Of a stretch of DNA of 64,000 nt, positions 8,700-19,768 are shown one piece after another. The DNA lies in NCBI RefSeq assembly GCF_013133795.1, contig NZ_JABGBN010000006.1, positions 1 through 64,000 on the forward strand. Reading direction: 5' to 3'. Below the pieces are notes generated by a model that saw only the letters and a program-made list of their open reading frames with translations, was not told the origin of the DNA and ran no database searches. The position numbers and the translations under genes were made by a program. The DNA is from Pelistega suis (GTDB taxonomy: Bacteria; Pseudomonadota; Gammaproteobacteria; Burkholderiales; Burkholderiaceae_B). Each line of letters begins with the position of its first letter. Position 1 is the stretch's first letter.

Positions 8700-9638
8700 A
8701 TGATTAAAGTAACTGTCTTAGATGACTGGGAGTCTTTGTTTCATCAGTCTTTGCTTGGCAATCATGCTTTAGCAGCGTTTGATATTACGGTGTATAAAGA
8801 GTCTTTGAGGGGTAATGATTTATTAAATGCATTAAAAGACACAGAGATTTTGGTGCTATTTAGAGAGCGTACACCTATTGATAAAACTGTCTTAACTGCG
8901 TGTACTTCATTGAAACGAATTATTTGTACAGGGGCTCAGACGCGTAATTTAGACTCAGATGCAGCGAGAGAGCTGAATATAGAAGTAAGCTATGCCAAAG
9001 GGGGAAACTCTAAAGAAAGTACGTGTGAGATTACTTGGCTCTTATTAATAGCTGCCTTCAAGCGTTTATCAAAACTGGCATTACATCCAGAGCATAGACG
9101 CTGGAGAGTAGATGATATTGCTATCCCAAGAAAATTAAAAGGGAAGACTCTAGGACTGATTGGGTTAGGGCATATTGGGCAAAAAGTAGCGACAGTTGCG
9201 CAGGCATTTGGTATGAGAGTGATGGCTTGGAGTCCTCACCTAACAGTAGAAAGGGCGGCTCCTTATTCTGTGCAATGTGTGGATAAACAGGAGTTGTTGT
9301 CTAGCGCAGATGTTATTAGCTTGCATATGGTGTTATCGGAGAGTACGAAGCATCTGTTAAGTGAAGAGGATTTTGCCGTGATGAAACCTGCTGTTTGTAT
9401 AGTGAATACCTCTAGAGCTGAGTTAGTGGAGCAATCCAGGTTACTTGCATTTTTAAAAGAAAATCCCCAGGCTATATATGTCACAGATGTCTTTGAGCAA
9501 GAGCCACTATCGGCCACTCATCCTTTCTACGATATAGATAATGTCGTTATGACTGGGCATTGGGGCTTTATTTGTGACGAGGTGTATGAGGGCTTTGCTA
9601 GAGAGGTCACGGAACAATTGTTGGCATATCAACATTGA
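8700..9638 (+). CDS. D-2-hydroxyacid dehydrogenase (NAD-dependent)
   Basis: A 312-residue protein of the D-isomer-specific 2-hydroxyacid dehydrogenase family. The NAD motif GLIGLGHIGQKVA lies around residues 153-165. The catalytic triad is visible as Arg in NTSRAELV (about 236), Glu in FEQEPL (about 266) and His in TGHWGF (about 285). It would interconvert a 2-oxoacid and a D-2-hydroxyacid. A very strong ribosome site (AGGAGGT, 8686-8692) precedes the ATG by 7 bases. It is divergent from tctC across the shared operator, suggesting a role in metabolism of the imported acid. The substrate is unknown. Confidence 0.85.
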   Translation: MIKVTVLDDWESLFHQSLLGNHALAAFDITVYKESLRGNDLLNALKDTEILVLFRERTPIDKTVLTACTSLKRIICTGAQTRNLDSDAARELNIEVSYAKGGNSKESTCEITWLLLIAAFKRLSKLALHPEHRRWRVDDIAIPRKLKGKTLGLIGLGHIGQKVATVAQAFGMRVMAWSPHLTVERAAPYSVQCVDKQELLSSADVISLHMVLSESTKHLLSEEDFAVMKPAVCIVNTSRAELVEQSRLLAFLKENPQAIYVTDVFEQEPLSATHPFYDIDNVVMTGHWGFICDEVYEGFAREVTEQLLAYQH

Positions 9639-9650
9639 TTATGGAGGATA

Positions 9651-9680
9651 GGTGAGTTTATCTGGTAAGAAAAACTCACC
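9651..9680. terminator. Hairpin between convergent dehydrogenase and fitB-like genes
   Basis: Arms 9651-9659 and 9672-9680 are perfect 9-base inverted repeats separated by 12 bases. The right arm covers the stop codon of the toxin gene (9676-9678). There is no clean T tract, so a terminator role is only likely by position. Confidence 0.4.
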
Positions 9681-10113
9681 CCTCATGTAATGAAAAGCGG
9701 AAAAAGGGATTAAGAACTTCAAGTCCAAGATTCTCAAATGGTAGGGTATCGCGAGAGGCTACGATAAGTTTATGCGTTGCTGCTGTGGCAGCGATATAAC
9801 CATCTGCAGCACTAATCGCTTTGCCAGCAAATCTAGCATTCGCCATTAAATGCGCATAAACTTGAGAAACTTCAATATCAAAAGCCAATATGCGACCTGT
9901 GAAAGCTGGTAAAACTTCTTTATCTAATCTTTCTTGAAAAACTGTACGACGTTTCCCCTCTGGCATAATGGCGATTCCATATCGAAGCTCGGCTACAGTG
10001 ATAGCTGATAGATAGAGGGTTTCCAATGTTTGTGCATCAACCCAGTTCAGTACGTTGGGATTTGGTTCAACTTTCCATAGCTCAGAAATGATATTGGTGT
10101 CTAGGAGAATCAT
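9676..10113 (-). CDS. fitB: FitB/VapC-like PIN domain ribonuclease toxin
   Basis: A 145-residue PIN-domain protein. The acidic metal-binding residues are visible: Asp5 in MILLDTNIISE, Glu in AELRYGIA (about 43), Asp in SAADGYIAATA (about 104) and a final Asp in VASRDTLPF (about 120). VapC/FitB toxins cut RNA with Mg2+ or Mn2+ and are neutralised by the cognate antitoxin. The gene starts 8 bases after the antitoxin gene. All four acidic residues are present, so it is probably active. Confidence 0.9.
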   Translation of the reverse strand: MILLDTNIISELWKVEPNPNVLNWVDAQTLETLYLSAITVAELRYGIAIMPEGKRRTVFQERLDKEVLPAFTGRILAFDIEVSQVYAHLMANARFAGKAISAADGYIAATAATHKLIVASRDTLPFENLGLEVLNPFFRFSLHEG

Positions 10114-10121
10114 GATAGCTC

Positions 10122-10376
10122 TCAGAAAACAATGGGTTTTGAGGGTGCTTTATGACGAAGTTGATTAAAGGTTTCAACTTCTGAGTCATTTAAGCCGCCA
10201 GCCTCTTGAGCGATAGAGTTTAATAATGAGCCAAGTTTAATGCGTTGCGAAGGTTGGGTAGCTTTTTCTAATATTGCGCGGATTTCTGCTTCTGTGCTAC
10301 GTCCATGATGTTTGGCACGCATACGCAATGCACGATGGACTTCATCAGGTAAATTTCGGATAGTTACGTTAGCCAT
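10122..10376 (-). CDS. fitA: FitA-like ribbon-helix-helix antitoxin
   Basis: An 84-residue protein. The N-terminal ribbon-helix-helix (ANVTIRNLPDEVHRALRMRA, then GRSTEAEIRAILE) binds DNA as a dimer. The C-terminal tail (residues 50-84) would wrap the PIN toxin active site. It is the first gene of the pair, as usual for autorepressed modules, with a paired palindromic operator directly upstream (10394-10427). Confidence 0.9.
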   Translation of the reverse strand: MANVTIRNLPDEVHRALRMRAKHHGRSTEAEIRAILEKATQPSQRIKLGSLLNSIAQEAGGLNDSEVETFNQLRHKAPSKPIVF

Positions 10377-10393
10377 AAATAATAATCCCTTGT

Positions 10394-10427
10394 TTTTGAT
10401 ATCATTTTATTTTATTTGATATCAAAA
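10394..10427. promoter_or_regulatory. Operator of the fitAB-like operon
   Basis: Two identical TGATATCA palindromes at 10397-10404 and 10417-10424 have centres 20 bases apart, which is two helical turns. Together they form an 11-base inverted repeat (10394-10404 and 10417-10427). The site lies 18 bases before the antitoxin ATG. This fits cooperative binding of two FitA dimers bridged by FitB, as known for the Neisseria system. Confidence 0.72.
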
Positions 10428-10454
10428 GGAAAGGAATTTATTATTCTTATACAC

Positions 10455-10488
10455 TACAAAAAATACCCTATTCAACTGAATAGGGTAT
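10455..10488 (-). terminator. Rho-independent terminator of icd
   Basis: Stem 10463-10473 with 10478-10488 (11 pairs, 4-base loop) lies 27 bases beyond the icd stop. Read on the minus strand it is followed by a run of T residues (complement of the A run at 10458-10463). Confidence 0.8.
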
Positions 10489-10514
10489 CTTAAAGCCTAC
10501 GTTATTTCAACAAA

Positions 10515-12758
<2,244 letters not shown>

Positions 12759-12830
12759 TTAAAAGTAATCAATCAGGGAGGGTGCTGATGAGCATCATCC
12801 ACAAGGTTCTACTTATTTTACACGGAAAAC

Positions 12831-12859
12831 GCCCTAACTCATATATAAGAGTTGAGGGC
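12831..12859 (-). terminator. Possible terminator after the MFS gene
   Basis: An imperfect stem, 12831-12840 with 12849-12859 and one bulged base, lies 11 bases past the MFS stop on the minus strand. It is followed by GTTTTCC rather than a long T run. It ends the metE-like/MFS pair by position. Confidence 0.45.
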
Positions 12860-12869
12860 ATGTAATTTT

Positions 12870-14159
12870 TTAGTTGTTTTTCGGTTGCAAAAGGAAAAGG
12901 GTAAAGCTAACAGCTAACATAATAAAGGCGGTGGTAAAGTAAAGGTTCTCTTTTGTCCATCCTATCTGTAAGAGATTGCCTGCCAAAAACGGTGATAGGA
13001 TAGAGCCTAAGCGTCCAATTCCTATAGCGGTTCCTACGCCTGTGCTTCGATAATCAGCATCGTATAGGGTAGGATTAATGGTATAGAGGCCTGTGATACA
13101 ACCATTCATTAAAGCGCCAACAAGAATTGCTAAACCGAGAGCAACTGATAGTGCACTAGAATGCACAAACAGCATAACGGCTAACGCTGAGAGTAAAGTA
13201 AAAAGAATCAGCGTTGATTTGGCACTCCAGCGACTGACGATAAATCCAAAAATAAGCGAACCTACCGTCCCACCTAGCGATATTGCCATTCCCACAGATT
13301 GACTATGTGTTTTGCTCATTCCTGTGCTTTCTAAGAGCGCGGGTGTCCATGAACTCACAAAGTAGAAACTAGACATCACGCCAATAAAGCTTAACCAAAT
13401 CAATAGGGTGGTTTTTATATTGTCACGTTCGAATAAACGTAGCACAGAGACTTTTTGTTGTGGTGGTGTTTCGCTAATTAAGTGCCACTCACCGGGCTTG
13501 TTAATCTTAATGGCAATTTTGTTGAGTGTTTGTAAGGCATTTTTAGGGCGTTTTGAGAGTAAATAGTCTACGGACTCCGGTAAGAAAATGATAATTGCAC
13601 TGAGAGCTAATCCTGTTAGGATGGCACCAGTAAGAAAGACAGATCGCCAGCCATAGGTTTCTTGTAAGAGAATCGCAGACATCCCGCCTAAAGTTGCACC
13701 AATTCCAAATCCTGCGGCATAGATGGCAATCGCCAGGCCACGCCATTTTTTATTGGCGTATTCACTAACAATCACATTAGTACAGGGTAAAATACCGCCG
13801 ACCCCAACGCCTGTAACAATGCGCCAAAAGGCAATGCTTTCTAAGCTTGAGCAAAAATAGGTCATGAGCATACCTAGCGCAGCCAGTGCAGTTGAAATAA
13901 TGAGTAGTGGGCGACGTCCGAATTTATCTGCAAAAGGAGAGAGGAAAAAAGAACCTAATGCCATGCCGATAAAGCCAGCACTCATCAATGTACCGATATG
14001 GGTAGCTTGTAAATTGAGTTCATTACTAATGCTTTTGGCAGTAAAAGCAATAGCCAAGACATCAAATCCATCGAGTATGTTAAGTAAAACGGCTAATGAA
14101 ACAACCAGCCACTGATAGCCACTCATTGGACTATCCGCAATTTTGATACGCAAATCCAT
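12870..14159 (-). CDS. MFS transporter, aromatic acid:H+ symporter-like
   Basis: About 429 residues with twelve hydrophobic segments. It has the MFS loop 2-3 motif PFADKFGRRPLL and an early LDGFDVLAIAFTAKSIS. That DGFD motif in the first helix, together with FLPESVDYLLSK in the central loop, is typical of the AAHS family (4-hydroxybenzoate/benzoate transporters). I chose the ATG at 14159 because it overlaps the preceding stop as TAATG; a TTG at 14171 is the alternative. It is coupled to the MetE-like gene, so its substrate may belong to that enzyme's pathway rather than be an aromatic acid. Confidence 0.78.
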   Translation of the reverse strand: MDLRIKIADSPMSGYQWLVVSLAVLLNILDGFDVLAIAFTAKSISNELNLQATHIGTLMSAGFIGMALGSFFLSPFADKFGRRPLLIISTALAALGMLMTYFCSSLESIAFWRIVTGVGVGGILPCTNVIVSEYANKKWRGLAIAIYAAGFGIGATLGGMSAILLQETYGWRSVFLTGAILTGLALSAIIIFLPESVDYLLSKRPKNALQTLNKIAIKINKPGEWHLISETPPQQKVSVLRLFERDNIKTTLLIWLSFIGVMSSFYFVSSWTPALLESTGMSKTHSQSVGMAISLGGTVGSLIFGFIVSRWSAKSTLILFTLLSALAVMLFVHSSALSVALGLAILVGALMNGCITGLYTINPTLYDADYRSTGVGTAIGIGRLGSILSPFLAGNLLQIGWTKENLYFTTAFIMLAVSFTLFLLQPKNN

Positions 14160-15331
14160 TATTTGCCCCAAACCTCTTCGGCGATATCACGAATAAAGGC
14201 AAGTTTTTGCCATTGTTGTTCTTCGCTAAGAATATTACCTTCTTCAGTTGAAGCAAATCCACATTGAGGGCTTAGACATAATTGATTGATATCTACGAAT
14301 TGTGTGGCTTCTTTGATGCGTGCAATAATATCGTCACGGTTTTCTAACTCTCCTGACTTAGATGTGACTAGACCGAGGACGACTTGTTGATTTTTGATAA
14401 AGCGTAAAGGTTTAAAGTCACCTGCGCGGTCGCTATCGTATTCTAGGTAGAAGCCATCTACATGACAGTGAGCAAATAAGATTTCTGCAATAGGCTCATA
14501 GCCACCACTAGAAAACCATGTCGAGCGGAAATTGCCGCGGCAAATATGCATGGTAATTGCCATGTCTGCGGGTGCTGAGTCACGAATAGTATTGAGTATT
14601 TGAACATAGCGTTTTGCTACCCTATCAACGTCCACCCCTTGAGAGGTATAAAGCGCTCGTTTTTCGTCTGAGCAGAACTCTCCCCAAGAGGTATCATCTA
14701 ACTGTAAATGACGACAACCCAGTGCATATAAGGCTTTGACGGCGTCAAGATAGGTGTGCGTGATATCTTGGAAAAGTGCCTCTTGATTATCAACATAAGG
14801 CGCAATGAGTTGTGGATTGGGCGTACGCACACAGGTGATAAGATGGAGCATACTTGGTGAAGGGATGGTAAATTTAATAGGGTAACCATCAGCCTCTTTG
14901 TATAGGCGTGTAAAGTGTTCTAAGAAAGGATGTTCAGTATTCCATTCTATTTTATCGGTAATACGCAGGGTCACTGGACGATGCATATGTGCTTGGAAAG
15001 TGGTGGAGTATTGTTCTACATCCTCTAGTACAATTCCTTTGAGATTGTAGAGAAAGTCTAAATGCCACCATGTACGGCGGAACTCGCCGTCGCTGACGGC
15101 TTGTAAACCGATAGCTTTTTGTTTTGCAACAAGTTTTTTAATTTCTTGGTCTTCGATGGTTTGTAATTGTTGTGGACTACACTCTCCGCAGGCACATTGT
15201 TGGCGAGCAAGTTTTAAGATATCTGGACGGAGGAAACTGCCAACAATATCAAAACGATAGGGAGCTTGAGTGCGTTGGGTAGCGTGTGGAAATAATAAAC
15301 TCATGTTATTTAATAATTTAATAAAATTCAT
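14159..15331 (-). CDS. MetE C-terminal-domain-like methyltransferase (cobalamin-independent methionine synthase family)
   Basis: A 390-residue protein matching only the catalytic C-terminal half of MetE, like the Bacillus YxjG/YxjH type. It starts with DIVGSFLRPD and has the zinc-site segments MHICRGN (around residue 264) and LSPQCGFAS near the end, plus LQLDDTSWGEF. It lacks the N-terminal folate-binding half of MetE, so the methyl donor may not be methyltetrahydrofolate. The start is uncertain between 15331 and the ATG at 15304; neither has a clear ribosome site. It is translationally coupled to the MFS gene. Confidence 0.78.
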   Translation of the reverse strand: MNFIKLLNNMSLLFPHATQRTQAPYRFDIVGSFLRPDILKLARQQCACGECSPQQLQTIEDQEIKKLVAKQKAIGLQAVSDGEFRRTWWHLDFLYNLKGIVLEDVEQYSTTFQAHMHRPVTLRITDKIEWNTEHPFLEHFTRLYKEADGYPIKFTIPSPSMLHLITCVRTPNPQLIAPYVDNQEALFQDITHTYLDAVKALYALGCRHLQLDDTSWGEFCSDEKRALYTSQGVDVDRVAKRYVQILNTIRDSAPADMAITMHICRGNFRSTWFSSGGYEPIAEILFAHCHVDGFYLEYDSDRAGDFKPLRFIKNQQVVLGLVTSKSGELENRDDIIARIKEATQFVDINQLCLSPQCGFASTEEGNILSEEQQWQKLAFIRDIAEEVWGK

Positions 15332-15492
15332 AAAAAATTAGTATAACAGTAGTTTTTTTCATATTTTCATAAAGAAGATATGATATTTTTTGGTGATAAT
15401 GATGAAAAAATTTCATCATTTGGGGGTAGTGTTTTTAAAAAGATAGGGATGAGTTTGGTGTCATGATGGCAAATAGAATGTACCGATAATAG

Positions 15493-15542
15493 AAAACCCC
15501 ATCAGAACTTTTATCCATTGGATGTCGGCATGATGGGGTTTT
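15493..15542 (-). terminator. Terminator after the SWIB gene
   Basis: Perfect 12-base arms 15493-15504 and 15531-15542 (AAAACCCCATCA and its complement) with a 26-base loop. It lies 75 bases past the SWIB stop on the minus strand. The A/T ends of the stem supply a T tract on either strand, so it may work in both directions. Confidence 0.65.
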
Positions 15543-15616
15543 AATTTTAGGTCTGCCAGTCATTGTTACTTGTGGCAGAGAGGGCTAAGACCTGTTCAAT
15601 AAGAGTCGCTAGCTAC

Positions 15617-15889
15617 TTATTTTAGGTGTTGGCTAACAAGTTTTGTCATTTCGAACATAGACACTTGGTCTTTGCCAAAGATTGGGCGTAATTTAGCGTC
15701 AGCATTGATATTGCGACGGTTAGCAGCGTCTTGTAGGTTATTGGCTTTAATGTAGTCCCAAATTTTCTTCGTAACTTCTGTGCGTGGAAGTGGTGTAGAG
15801 CCTACAACAGCCGCTAATTGAGCACTAGGTGTTAATGGTTTCATGAAAGCAGCGTTAGGCTTACGAGCGGGCTTTTTTTCTGTTGTCAT
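15617..15889 (-). CDS. Small SWIB/MDM2 domain protein
   Basis: A 90-residue protein. A basic N-terminal tail (TTEKKPARKPNAAFMKPL) precedes one SWIB domain: LAAVVGSTPLPRTEVTKKIWDYIKANNLQDAANRR (split here by position, residues 26-60), then DAKLRPIFG. SWIB domains occur in chromatin remodelling proteins of eukaryotes, in chlamydial topoisomerase fusions, and as small stand-alone proteins in beta-proteobacteria and chlamydiae. The basic tail suggests binding to DNA. The cellular role is not established. Confidence 0.85.
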   Translation of the reverse strand: MTTEKKPARKPNAAFMKPLTPSAQLAAVVGSTPLPRTEVTKKIWDYIKANNLQDAANRRNINADAKLRPIFGKDQVSMFEMTKLVSQHLK

Positions 15890-16119
15890 AATAGATATAC
15901 CTTTCAGTTATTTATTCATCAATAGGCTTCAGCAAGAATGCAATTGCTTTGAGTACGAAGCCTTTCTTAATCTGGATTTTAAGCGATTTATACGGGAAAG
16001 GATATAAAACAATTCTAATACTTTGTAAAATATCGTTTTCTGCTATCAATTTGTTAAGGATTGGATATCTTTTTTACCAGTTTGTTCTGTGTAAGGGATG
16101 AAAAATCAAAGGATTTTAT

Positions 16120-17178
16120 ATGCAAATCACTCAAGACGCTATTACACTTATTCGCCCAGATGATTGGCATTTACATCTTCGAGATGACAGTGCATTGGCG
16201 GCGGTATTGCCTGATTCGGCGAAGCAGTTCGCTCGTGCAATTGTGATGCCTAATTTAAAACCTCCTGTCACCACGGTGGCGATGGCTCAGGCGTATAAAG
16301 AGCGTATTGAAGCGGTGATGCAAGCAAAAAATATTGAGGGATTTACTCCACTCATGACACTGTATTTAACGAACAATACAACGGCACAAGAGGTGGAAAA
16401 GGTCGCCCATAGCGGTTTTGTTAAGGCATTTAAACTTTATCCTGCGGGTGCTACCACCAATTCTGATGCAGGTGTAACCGACTTGTTAGCGAATTGTTCA
16501 GCTGCGCTAGAGGCGATGCAAAAGCATGGAGTGCCATTGTTAGTGCATGGAGAGGTGACAGATCCAAGTGTGGATTTATTTGATCGAGAGGCGGTATTTA
16601 TTGATCGCGTTATGCTGCCTTTACGTAATGCCTTTCCTGCCTTAAAAGTGGTGTTTGAGCATATCACGACTAAGCATGGAGCGCATTATGTGCGTGATGC
16701 TGAGGGGCCTATTGGGGCGACCATTACACCACAACATTTATTGTATAACCGTAATGTCATTTTCCAAGGGGGGATTCGTCCGCATTATTATTGTTTACCT
16801 GTGCTAAAGCGTGAAGAGCATCGCGTCGCATTGGTAGAGGCGGCAACGAGTGGGAATCCTCGATTTTTCTTGGGTACTGATAGTGCTCCTCATGCAAAAG
16901 GGGCAAAAGAGGCGGCTTGTGGCTGTGCGGGCTGCTATTCGGCTTTACATGCGATGGAGCTTTATGCGACAGCTTTTGAAAAAGCAGGTAAATTGGAGGC
17001 TTTAGAGGGCTTTGCGAGTTTGCATGGCCCAGCTTTCTATGGTTTACCTGTGAATACGAGCACGATTACGCTTGAGCGCCGTGCATTTGAAATCCCTGCT
17101 GAGCTTAATTATGCGGATAATCAGTATTTAGTGCCATTGGCAGCGGGTGAGCAATTAGCGTGGTCGTTTGTTGGGTAG
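16120..17178 (+). CDS. pyrC: Dihydroorotase PyrC
   Basis: A 352-residue class II dihydroorotase, normal length. The zinc-binding HLHLRDD lies near residue 14, where E. coli PyrC has LRDG, and the carboxylated lysine is in [13 protein letters not shown] near residue 103. Further ligands lie in [14 protein letters not shown] and LGTDSAPH. It closes carbamoyl-aspartate to dihydroorotate in pyrimidine synthesis. The ATG at 16120 has AAAGGA upstream. An O-methyltransferase follows after 6 bases, so the two are probably co-transcribed. Confidence 0.96.
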   Translation: MQITQDAITLIRPDDWHLHLRDDSALAAVLPDSAKQFARAIVMPNLKPPVTTVAMAQAYKERIEAVMQAKNIEGFTPLMTLYLTNNTTAQEVEKVAHSGFVKAFKLYPAGATTNSDAGVTDLLANCSAALEAMQKHGVPLLVHGEVTDPSVDLFDREAVFIDRVMLPLRNAFPALKVVFEHITTKHGAHYVRDAEGPIGATITPQHLLYNRNVIFQGGIRPHYYCLPVLKREEHRVALVEAATSGNPRFFLGTDSAPHAKGAKEAACGCAGCYSALHAMELYATAFEKAGKLEALEGFASLHGPAFYGLPVNTSTITLERRAFEIPAELNYADNQYLVPLAAGEQLAWSFVG

Positions 17179-17184
17179 TTCAAT

Positions 17185-17877
17185 ATGCGTAGTAGTGTGA
17201 TTCCTTCTGATTTGCCCGATGAGGTTGATCAACTGATTTTTAACCGTTTGCATACGGATGAGAAGATGTTCGAAGCGGTATTGGCTTTTCATCGGACCAA
17301 GCCTATCCCTAAAATTAATGTACCAGCCAATCATGGGAAGTTTTTGTCTTTTCTCATTCGTATGATGGGAGCAAAGCATATTCTTGAGGTGGGAACGCTT
17401 GCAGGGTACAGTACCGTCTGGATGGCAAAAGACTTGCCGGCTGATGGCAAGGTGACGACGATTGATTTTGATGAGAATCATATTAAGATTGCTGAGCAAA
17501 CATTTGCCATGACGAATATGCAAGATAAGATTCGACTCATGCATGGGCGAGCCGTAGAGTGTTTGGAGAGCTTGCTTAAGGAAAAGAAGGCAGGTCTTAT
17601 TCCGAGTTTTGATTTTATTTTTATTGATGCAGATAAGGAAAATAATCCCATTTATTTGGATTATTGTGTGGAGTTAGCTCGTTCAGGTACGGTGATTGTG
17701 GCGGATAATATGGTGCGTGACGGTAAAGTGATTACGGAAGATGATAAGGCACCAAATATCCGTGGGATTCGTCAATATTTCCAGAAACTACAAGAGGATC
17801 CGCGCTTAGATTCAACAGCGTTGCAGACCATTGGACACAAAGGCTGGGATGGTTTTGCGATAACGATGATCAAATAA
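17185..17877 (+). CDS. Class I SAM-dependent O-methyltransferase (CCoAMT/COMT-like family)
   Basis: A 230-residue protein. The SAM motif ILEVGTLAGYSTVWMAKDLP (around residues 66-85) is followed by VTTIDFDENHIKIAEQ and the metal-binding segment FDFIFIDADKENNPIYLDYC, then IVADNMVRDG. These are the signatures of the divalent-cation-dependent small O-methyltransferase family, including bacterial homologues of catechol and caffeoyl-CoA methyltransferases. The substrate cannot be deduced. It follows pyrC by 6 bases but need not share its pathway. Confidence 0.87.
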   Translation: MRSSVIPSDLPDEVDQLIFNRLHTDEKMFEAVLAFHRTKPIPKINVPANHGKFLSFLIRMMGAKHILEVGTLAGYSTVWMAKDLPADGKVTTIDFDENHIKIAEQTFAMTNMQDKIRLMHGRAVECLESLLKEKKAGLIPSFDFIFIDADKENNPIYLDYCVELARSGTVIVADNMVRDGKVITEDDKAPNIRGIRQYFQKLQEDPRLDSTALQTIGHKGWDGFAITMIK

Positions 17878-17888
17878 ACATATCATCA

Positions 17889-17933
17889 ATGAGCTGTCTC
17901 TATCAGGTCTAGCATTTGATAGAGGCAGCTCAT
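17889..17933. terminator. Hairpin between convergent O-methyltransferase and catalase genes
   Basis: Arms 17889-17905 and 17917-17933 pair over 17 bases with one G-U pair and an 11-base loop. It lies 11 bases after the methyltransferase stop and 46 bases from the catalase stop. No long T run is present, so bidirectional termination is inferred from position and stem strength. Confidence 0.6.
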
Positions 17934-17979
17934 GATAATTAGGCGCTTTCGTCTTGTTTAGTTAAACAAGTGCTGGTAC

Positions 17980-19500
17980 TTATAAAAAGCTTGGTAGGTG
18001 ACGCGCAGGGTCGGTATCGCGAGCAGCTTTTGCATCAGCAACAGTTAATCCTAAAGCCGCAGCAACACCAGCTGCATAGTCAGGGTGACATTTTTCACAG
18101 TTACGAATGTGGCGATACTTGATAAAGTCAGGAGCATCACCCATAGCACGAGCTGTATTCTCAAATAAAGCTTGGCGTTGCTCAGCATTCATTAGATTAA
18201 ATAAAGCGCGTGGTTGTGTGAAGTAATCATCATCATTTTCACGGTAATCCCAATGAGCCGCATCACCATTGATTTTGAGTGGTGGCTCTTTGTATTGTGC
18301 CTGCTCTTGCCATTGACTAAAGCTATTTGGCTCGTAGTGTAATGTGCTACCGTAGTTGCCATCAACGCGACCTTGACCATCACGGTGGTTGCTATGCACA
18401 GGACAACGCGCGGCATTCACAGGGATTTGATGATGGTTAACACCCAAACGATAGCGTTGTGCATCCGCATAGTTAAATAAACGCGCTTGTAACATACGGT
18501 CTGGCGATACGCTGATACCTGGAACTAGGTTGCTTGGCGCAAAAGCAGATTGTTCAACATCCATAAAGAAGTTTTCTGGATTACGGTTTAATTCAAATTC
18601 ACCTACTTCGATTAATGGGTAATCACCTTTTGGCCATACTTTTGTTAAGTCAAATGGGTGGTAAGGTACTTTTTCGGCCTCTTGTTCTGGCATGATTTGT
18701 ACATACATTTTCCATTTCGGGAAATCGCCACGTTCAATAGCGTCGTATAAATCACGTTGGTGGCTTTCACGGTCTTTACCCACAATCGCTTCTGCTTCAG
18801 CATCGCTTAGGTTTTTGATGCCTTGTTGAGTAATGAAGTGGAATTTTACCCAGAAGCGTTCGTTAGCCGCATTGATAAAGCTATAGGTGTGTGAACCAAA
18901 GCCGTGCATATGACGATAGCTCGCAGGGATGCCACGATCAGACATGACGATAGTGACTTGGTGGAATGCTTCAGGTAATAAAGTCCAGAAGTCCCAGTTG
19001 TGTGAAGCGCTACGCATGTTTGTGCGAGGATCACGTTTCACCGCTTTATTCAAATCAGGGAATTTGCGAGGGTCGCGCAAGAAGAAGACGGGTGTATTGT
19101 TACCGACCATATCCCAGTTACCTTCTTCTGTGTAGAATTTAAGTGCAAAACCTCGGATATCACGTTCAGCATCGGCTGCGCCACGCTCACCTGCTACGGT
19201 GGTAAAACGAGCAAACATTTCTGTTTTTTTACCAATTTCACTAAAAATTTTAGCGCGTGTGTATTTTGTAATGTCGTTAGTCACAGTGAATATACCAAAT
19301 GCACCAGAGCCTTTTGCATGCATACGACGCTCTGGAATGACTTCGCGAACAAAGTTAGCGAGTTTTTCATTTAGCCATACGTCTTGAGCTAATAAAGGAC
19401 CGCGTGCACCAGCCGTTAAGCTATTTTGATTATCCGTTACAGGTGCACCAAAGGCAGTAGTTAAATGAGTGACAGGGCATTTTTTGATGTCATTGCTCAT
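17980..19500 (-). CDS. katA: Monofunctional heme catalase
   Basis: A 506-residue small-subunit catalase. The active-site His is in [12 protein letters not shown] (about 58), with the distal Asn in [12 protein letters not shown]. The proximal heme Tyr is in [14 protein letters not shown] (about 337-350). It breaks down hydrogen peroxide to water and oxygen in the cytoplasm. No signal peptide is visible. The end carries a short Ala-rich tail ([20 protein letters not shown]). A possible OxyR half-site lies 149-163 bases upstream. Confidence 0.96.
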   Translation of the reverse strand: MSNDIKKCPVTHLTTAFGAPVTDNQNSLTAGARGPLLAQDVWLNEKLANFVREVIPERRMHAKGSGAFGIFTVTNDITKYTRAKIFSEIGKKTEMFARFTTVAGERGAADAERDIRGFALKFYTEEGNWDMVGNNTPVFFLRDPRKFPDLNKAVKRDPRTNMRSASHNWDFWTLLPEAFHQVTIVMSDRGIPASYRHMHGFGSHTYSFINAANERFWVKFHFITQQGIKNLSDAEAEAIVGKDRESHQRDLYDAIERGDFPKWKMYVQIMPEQEAEKVPYHPFDLTKVWPKGDYPLIEVGEFELNRNPENFFMDVEQSAFAPSNLVPGISVSPDRMLQARLFNYADAQRYRLGVNHHQIPVNAARCPVHSNHRDGQGRVDGNYGSTLHYEPNSFSQWQEQAQYKEPPLKINGDAAHWDYRENDDDYFTQPRALFNLMNAEQRQALFENTARAMGDAPDFIKYRHIRNCEKCHPDYAAGVAAALGLTVADAKAARDTDPARHLPSFL

Positions 19501-19648
19501 GATGAATTTCCTTATAGAAGAGAGTTGTTTGAGTATAGACAGAGTTCGTGAAGATTTCGTGTCAATCTTTTTAACTATGTCGTTGGGATTAGAAGGTAGT
19601 ATAGGGGAAAAAGATTTAATAGTTAAATTTTATTTATTTATTAAATCA

Positions 19649-19663
19649 ATAGAATAATACTAT
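19649..19663. promoter_or_regulatory. Possible OxyR half-site upstream of catalase
   Basis: ATAG-N7-CTAT at 19649-19663 matches one half of the OxyR consensus. A weaker ATAG-N7-TTAT is at 19619-19633. The two start 30 bases apart instead of the expected 22, so this is a weak candidate. Confidence 0.3.
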
Positions 19664-19768
19664 CTTTTGAAGATTCCTTGAGGAATGAATGTGTTGTAAC
19701 ACGTACAATCGTTTAGAACAAGCAGAATGATAAGTAGTGAAGTGCGTTGAAATAGCTAGTGAGAGAAA

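Noticed and set aside
9676-10376. Larger defence island around the toxin-antitoxin pair
   Set aside because: Neighbours are metabolic genes; no restriction, Abi, CBASS or similar genes are present.
15332-15480. SAM or cobalamin riboswitch in front of the MetE-like gene
   Set aside because: No conserved riboswitch core seen; only AT-rich sequence with short repeats.
17155-17544. 129-residue antisense frame opposite the O-methyltransferase
   Set aside because: Shadow frame; the plus-strand methyltransferase motifs are clear.
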